From Eubacterium sp. (lineage in GTDB: Bacteria; Bacillota_A; Clostridia; Lachnospirales; Lachnospiraceae), in assembly GCA_024687845.1 (NCBI GenBank), contig JAILEL010000327.1, forward strand, positions 1 to 7,587: a DNA stretch of 7,587 bases, in the 5' to 3' direction. The notes under the pieces are model-generated. The model saw only the letters and a program-made list of their open reading frames with translations. It did no database searches and was not told the DNA's origin. The position numbers and the translations under genes are program-made. This document shows positions 3,804 through 7,587 of the stretch, one piece after another; positions within the stretch are counted from its first letter, which is position 1, and each line of letters starts with the position of its first letter.

Positions 3804-6365
3804 ATGGCACTTATAAATTGTCCAAATTGTGGAAAAAGAGTTTCAAGTATGGCACATAGTTGTCCTGGATGTGGATTTGCAGTAGATAAATATATACTTC
3901 AAATAGAGCAAAAAAAGGAAATGGATGCTGAGAGACAGGTACGACTTGAGGCAGAAAGAAAAGAAGCCGAAAGAAAGGCACAACTTGAGGCAGAGCGAAA
4001 AGAAGCTGAGAGACAGGCGCAACTCGAAGCAGAAAGAAAAGAAGCCGAGTGGTCAGCCCGACTCGAAGCAGAAAAGAAAGAAGCCGAGCGGCAAGCAAAA
4101 CTCGAAGCAGAGAGAAAAGAAGCCGAATGGTTAGCCCGGCTTGAAGCAGAAAAGAAAGAAGTAGAGAGGCAAGTACGACTTGAGGCAGAGAGAAAAGAAG
4201 CTGAGAGACAGGTGCAACTCGAAACAGAAAGAAAAGAAGCTGAGAGACAGGCGCAACTTGAAGCAGAAAGAAAAGAAGCAGAGTGGTCAGCCCGACTTGA
4301 AGCAGAAAAGAAAGAAGTAGAGAGACAGATGCGCTTAGAAGCTGAGCAAAAGGCAGCTGAATGGGTAGCGCGCATAGACCAGGAAAGAAGAGAAGCAGAA
4401 AGATTAGCACATATTGAAGCCGATAAAAAGGAACAGCAAGAGCTTATAGCTAAGGAAAGATTAGAGAAAAAGCAAATAGAAGAAAAAGCTATTCAACAAA
4501 AAGAGGAACTCGAATCAAAGATAAAAAGAGAACGTGAGGAATTTGAAGAGGAAAGAAGAAAATGGGAGAAAGAGAAAATCGAATGGACCGAAAATGAGAA
4601 TAGACGTATGCATGCAGAAAATGAAAAATGGAAAAACGATGAAGCTGATCGTATAGAGAAAGAGAAAACTGCATGGATAAATAAAGAAAAGGAACGTTTG
4701 CAAATAGAGAAGAGTAATTGGGAACAGGAAAAGAATAATGAAATTCAGACAGAAAAACTTTTGTTAGAAGAAAAAGCTAATGAAAGAGAAAGAATTATAA
4801 ATCTAGAAAAAGAAAAACTCCAAAATGAACGATTGGCAAAAGAAAAGGAAGAAGCAGACCATTTAGCAAAAATTCATGAAGAAAGAAAAAAGATTGATGA
4901 AGAACATATTGAGCATGAGAAAAAAATAAATGCCGAGTATAAAAAAATTAAAGAAGAAAGAGAAAAACTCACGAAGGAGTTTTCTGAAATAAAAACACAA
5001 AATGAATCTGGACGAGCAAAGAAGAATAATCCGTTAATAGTGATTTTGTGTGTAATTGGATTTATCATAATAGTATTGTTAGTGGTTGTTCTATTAACAC
5101 AATGTAATAGAGAACCTTCATCCCAGGATAATAATGTGGATAAAATAATTGATAATAATGAAACTGAGAATTCTGCTGTAACTCAAATTGACACGAATAC
5201 AGATAGCCCAGTTCCAACTATAACATTATCAGCCGAAGCTACTTTAACTCCAAGCGAAGAACAACAAATAACGCCTTATGAGGAGATATTGCCTAATCCA
5301 ACATCAGAGATAATATTAACACCAGAGGTGACGGTAACTTCAACACCAGAACCAACAGATATATCAACTGTTATTTCTGAAGGGGGAAACACAGATGATT
5401 ATAAGAATATGTCTGATGAGGAGATAAAAGAATATATTCCATATGCAGAATATAAATATAAAGAATTAATATTTTTTGCTTATCCTATTAAGCATAGAGA
5501 TGCTTGGAATGAAGATAAGGTTTCTCCCTATAATATGTCAGGGGATGAATTATGTATTCTGCTAGAAACAAAACTGAACGGAGCAGATTGTCCGGTGAAT
5601 ATCATTACACAGCTTAAGAGTCCATCAGGAAAATTACTAGAGAATTTCATGTGGCCAGCACCATGGAATAGTGGCAGTGGAACTATATTCTCTATAGAAA
5701 AAAGTAAGCTTGAGGAAAAAGGTATTTATAAATATATGGTAAAGGATGCAGATAATGAGGAAATCATTCTTAAAATGGAGATTTGGTGGGATCCTGAACT
5801 TGATCTGAAACAAGGAAATGATTCTACGGTTGATTCGATTTCAGTAAATTCGGATAATCTTGGGTCGGGTAAGGAAACGGAAAAACCTGCAGCTTTTACT
5901 TTGGAATTTTCTGAAGTGAGTATGATCGATCATCAAGGAACTTTGATAAATATAGATGATAAAGGTACTCCACGTGAATTTGTATGGACTATGGAGGATT
6001 ATAGTGTAGCCAAATTCAATGAACAATTACCGGATTGTGTGGGAGTAGAAGGAGTATCATTAGGAACAACTTATGCTACTGCTACAGACCAGTTTGGCTA
6101 TACTGCAACTATTAAGCTTAATATTGTTGAGGTTGAGATATATCCTGGTGATATTACGTTAAATGTGGGAGAGCAATATCAACTTTCGGCAGTTATTGAG
6201 TACCCGGATGGTAAAAAAAGAGAAACAGGATGGTTTACAGATGCTGAAATAGTAGCAAGTGTAGATGAAACAGGATTGGTAACTGCAAATGGGAAGGGAA
6301 AAGTTAATTTGGGAGTAACAGTTCCGGATGCAGGGCTTGAATGGATACAAGTTACGGTCGAATAA
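3804..6365 (+). CDS. Large zinc-ribbon / long-helix / single-span protein with Ig-like outer domains
   Basis: The product is 853 residues; ATG 3804 has AGGGGTG (3792-3798) 5 bases before it. In order: a zinc ribbon (Cys6, Cys9, Cys20, Cys23); 13 tandem 13-residue charged repeats at residues 43-211 (pattern ERQAQLEAERKEA); further Glu/Lys-rich helix to about 400; one membrane span at 410-434 (PLIVILCVIGFIIIV...) preceded by GRAKKNN, so the N-terminal part is cytoplasmic; a Thr/Pro/Ser-rich stalk to about 535; a beta-rich domain at about 536-672; and two Ig-like domains at about 697-773 and 776-853, the last matching the BIG2 style (DITLNVGEQYQLSAVIEYPD ... TANGKGKVNLGV). It would join a long rigid cytoplasmic rod to outward-facing adhesion-type domains. 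No LPXTG signal or enzyme motif is seen. An adhesin-like or structural/sensory envelope role is inference. Confidence 0.85.
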   Translation: MALINCPNCGKRVSSMAHSCPGCGFAVDKYILQIEQKKEMDAERQVRLEAERKEAERKAQLEAERKEAERQAQLEAERKEAEWSARLEAEKKEAERQAKLEAERKEAEWLARLEAEKKEVERQVRLEAERKEAERQVQLETERKEAERQAQLEAERKEAEWSARLEAEKKEVERQMRLEAEQKAAEWVARIDQERREAERLAHIEADKKEQQELIAKERLEKKQIEEKAIQQKEELESKIKREREEFEEERRKWEKEKIEWTENENRRMHAENEKWKNDEADRIEKEKTAWINKEKERLQIEKSNWEQEKNNEIQTEKLLLEEKANERERIINLEKEKLQNERLAKEKEEADHLAKIHEERKKIDEEHIEHEKKINAEYKKIKEEREKLTKEFSEIKTQNESGRAKKNNPLIVILCVIGFIIIVLLVVVLLTQCNREPSSQDNNVDKIIDNNETENSAVTQIDTNTDSPVPTITLSAEATLTPSEEQQITPYEEILPNPTSEIILTPEVTVTSTPEPTDISTVISEGGNTDDYKNMSDEEIKEYIPYAEYKYKELIFFAYPIKHRDAWNEDKVSPYNMSGDELCILLETKLNGADCPVNIITQLKSPSGKLLENFMWPAPWNSGSGTIFSIEKSKLEEKGIYKYMVKDADNEEIILKMEIWWDPELDLKQGNDSTVDSISVNSDNLGSGKETEKPAAFTLEFSEVSMIDHQGTLINIDDKGTPREFVWTMEDYSVAKFNEQLPDCVGVEGVSLGTTYATATDQFGYTATIKLNIVEVEIYPGDITLNVGEQYQLSAVIEYPDGKKRETGWFTDAEIVASVDETGLVTANGKGKVNLGVTVPDAGLEWIQVTVE
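3930..4436 (+). repeat. Thirteen 39-bp tandem repeats encoding 13-residue helical units
   Basis: Thirteen in-frame units of 39 bases encode E-R/W-x-A/V-x-L-E-A-E-R/K-K-E-A/V. Units 1-6 resemble units 7-12 in order (1 with 7, 3 with 9, 4 with 10, and so on), giving a superimposed 234-base period. Units 3-4 and 9-10 differ at only a few bases. Tryptophan takes the second position in units 4, 6, 10 and 12. Such a tract can change in number by slippage or recombination. Confidence 0.95.
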
Positions 6366-6414
6366 TTGTAATCACAAGATTACCAGCTGGGATTTAGTAA
6401 AGGAGATTTATATT

Positions 6415-7107
6415 ATGGCTCTTATAATATGCCCTGAATGTGAAAAAAAGATTTCTGATAAAGCCAATAGTTGTCCTAATTGTGGATATCCTATTCGTGA
6501 GTTATCTGAATCAAGTGGTAGTTTTGAAACGGAGCAATATAATAAAGTATCAACCTTGAGAAGAGAAATGGATACGCCTGGAAAAGATAAGGGTATATTT
6601 TTATCTAATCAAGAAACAACTCCGATTAGAAATAACAAAAGTTATACTGGTACAAATCAAATCTTTGATAGAAGGAAGTCCTATGAAGATGTAAATTCGA
6701 ATAATGTAAGACAGTCAGCTTCTTCTGATAAATTCCTAAAAATATGCGTTTTTATAGCAATTGTTTTCGTAATTGTAGTGATTGTTATTATTTGTAACAA
6801 TGGACCTGCTAAAGGAACATATATTTTTGATAGTTTTAAATTCAATGAAGAGGAAGTTATATCTGATTCATGGAGAGAACTTATGGATGATGCGGGAGTA
6901 AACGTTGGAGCTCTTGTAATCAAGGGTGGAGGAAAAGCTAGTTTGAATATATATGGACAAAAAAGTTCGGAATTAACTTATGATAAAGAATATTTTTATG
7001 CAGAAAATGGAAACGCAACGGCCTATAAAATGTCTGGTAATACTATCACTCTTACAGTTACGTTATATGGTATAACGGTGGACATGTCTTTCACAAAGGA
7101 AGATTAA
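6415..7107 (+). CDS. Zinc-ribbon single-span protein with lipocalin-like outer domain
   Basis: The product is 230 residues. The start is ATG 6415 with AAAGGAG (6399-6405) 9 bases before it, aligned with the MALI-C-P start of its paralogs; the frame is open upstream to 6328, but that part overlaps the previous gene. A zinc ribbon is formed by Cys6, Cys9, Cys20 and Cys23 (the usual Gly after the first pair is Glu10). Residues 28-105 are polar and likely disordered, 108-127 form a membrane span, and 133-228 form a beta-rich domain (KGTYIFDSFKFNEE ... GNTITLTVTLYG) resembling the small lipocalin-like domains found in many Clostridia surface or lipoproteins. Such domains are usually extracytoplasmic and of unknown ligand. 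It lies 49 bases after the preceding gene and is probably in the same transcript. Confidence 0.82.
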   Translation: MALIICPECEKKISDKANSCPNCGYPIRELSESSGSFETEQYNKVSTLRREMDTPGKDKGIFLSNQETTPIRNNKSYTGTNQIFDRRKSYEDVNSNNVRQSASSDKFLKICVFIAIVFVIVVIVIICNNGPAKGTYIFDSFKFNEEEVISDSWRELMDDAGVNVGALVIKGGGKASLNIYGQKSSELTYDKEYFYAENGNATAYKMSGNTITLTVTLYGITVDMSFTKED

Positions 7108-7170
7108 ATTGAATTTATATGGTGGGGTACTGTAGTTGTTTTAAGTAGAATTGATAAAGGAGGCAGACAT

Positions 7171-7587
7171 ATGGCATTAATTCATTGCCCAGAATGTGGT
7201 AATCAAATATCAGATAAGGCTCATAGTTGTCCTGAATGTGGATTCCCATTACTTGAATATCTAAATAATAACACACCGGATGTCTCAAATATTGAAAAAA
7301 GTATTGATGGTTATCATGAAAATCAAGAAGAAAAAAAAACAGATCTTTTGTATGAAGATTTGTCAGATTCATATTATGAAACTGTTAAAATATTTAATAA
7401 TGCAAATACACTAGACGAGTATAAAGAAGCTTTAAGAAATTTTTCAAAATTAGGAGAATATCGAGATACTGTTTATTATGTAAATGAATGTAAAAAGAAA
7501 ATCAAAAGCATAAATTATGAGGTAAAAATTGAGTTCTTTTTTGAAACTTTAAAAAACTCAAAAGATAAAAGTGAAATTGGTAATATA
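7171..7587 (+). CDS. Fourth zinc-ribbon protein (partial, runs off right edge)
   Basis: The frame is open for 139 codons from ATG 7171 to the window end, with AAAGGAGG (7156-7163) 7 bases upstream. The zinc ribbon is intact (Cys6, Cys9, Cys20, Cys23) and close to that of the first paralog. After an acidic, disordered linker (about 30-65), residues about 70-110 contain a helical unit, YYETVKIFNNA and YKEALRNFSKLGEYRDTVYYV followed by Cys, resembling the short helical repeats (gYkDs...C) found after zinc ribbons in many Clostridia proteins. No membrane span is reached before the edge, so its architecture is unknown. It shares direction and spacing (63 bases) with the upstream genes. Confidence 0.85.
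   Translation, partial: MALIHCPECGNQISDKAHSCPECGFPLLEYLNNNTPDVSNIEKSIDGYHENQEEKKTDLLYEDLSDSYYETVKIFNNANTLDEYKEALRNFSKLGEYRDTVYYVNECKKKIKSINYEVKIEFFFETLKNSKDKSEIGNI

Noticed and set aside
3811..4410. Long open frames (up to 199 codons) on the minus strand opposite the repeat tract, and a 69-codon plus-strand frame at 3925-4134
   Set aside because: They are mirror products of the Glu/Lys/Arg-rich 39-bp repeats (Leu/Ser/Ala-rich or Lys/Arg-rich), with no ribosome sites and no independent support.
3930..4436. CRISPR-like array
   Set aside because: The 39-bp units are contiguous and in frame within a coding region, without spacers.
6681..6923. Open frame of 80 codons on the minus strand in the third zinc-ribbon gene
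   Set aside because: It is a shadow of the membrane span and outer domain of a well-supported gene.
7115..7372. Open frame of 85 codons on the minus strand near the right end
   Set aside because: It is antisense to the fourth zinc-ribbon gene, whose start, ribosome site and cysteine pattern are clear.

Overview
The window looks like Firmicutes DNA, most likely a gut Clostridia/Lachnospiraceae-type genome. It is AT-rich, nearly every gene has a strong AGGAGG-type ribosome binding site, and the gene families (excisionase-like HTH, small MOBP relaxase, SymE-like protein, zinc-ribbon membrane proteins) are typical of that group. The organism assignment is inference; no rRNA or species marker is present.

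Left part (1-1961): an integrative/mobilizable-element module. A truncated minus-strand excisionase-like HTH gene leaves the left edge. A roughly 350-base non-coding stretch then holds a candidate origin of transfer, a candidate promoter and two strong hairpins, including a perfect 18-bp inverted repeat. A rightward operon follows: a MobC-like ribbon-helix-helix accessory protein, a compact MOBP-type relaxase overlapping it by 7 bases, and an unrecognised 173-residue protein.

Middle (1782-2510): a minus-strand SymE-like gene with its own promoter. Facing it is a plus-strand promoter-like sequence whose transcript would run antisense through the whole SymE start region to a clear intrinsic terminator at 2287-2319, which resembles a SymE/SymR type I toxin-antitoxin layout. 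The next ~150 bases are non-coding with small palindromes, ending in a second terminator-like hairpin.

Right part (2511-7587): the main discovery. A good promoter (TTGATT, 17 bases, TATAAT), itself inside an 11-bp-arm palindrome, feeds directly into a class I cyclic di-GMP (GEMM-I) riboswitch at about 2551-2640. An intrinsic terminator at 2661-2693 follows, then a rightward gene cluster with no internal terminator that I can see. The cluster encodes a small HTH protein and four consecutive proteins that all begin with the same ~27-residue zinc-ribbon module (MALI-C-x2-C ... SC-x2-CG) but then diverge completely: a four-helix membrane protein, an 853-residue protein with a giant charged helix, one membrane span and Ig-like outer domains, a single-span protein with a lipocalin-like outer domain, and a fourth protein cut by the window edge.

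Working model (inference): cyclic di-GMP controls, by transcription termination, a set of envelope-spanning proteins that share a cytoplasmic zinc-ribbon module and differ in their membrane and outer parts. The mobilization module on the left may be an unrelated neighbour or part of the element that carries this operon; the window does not decide this.
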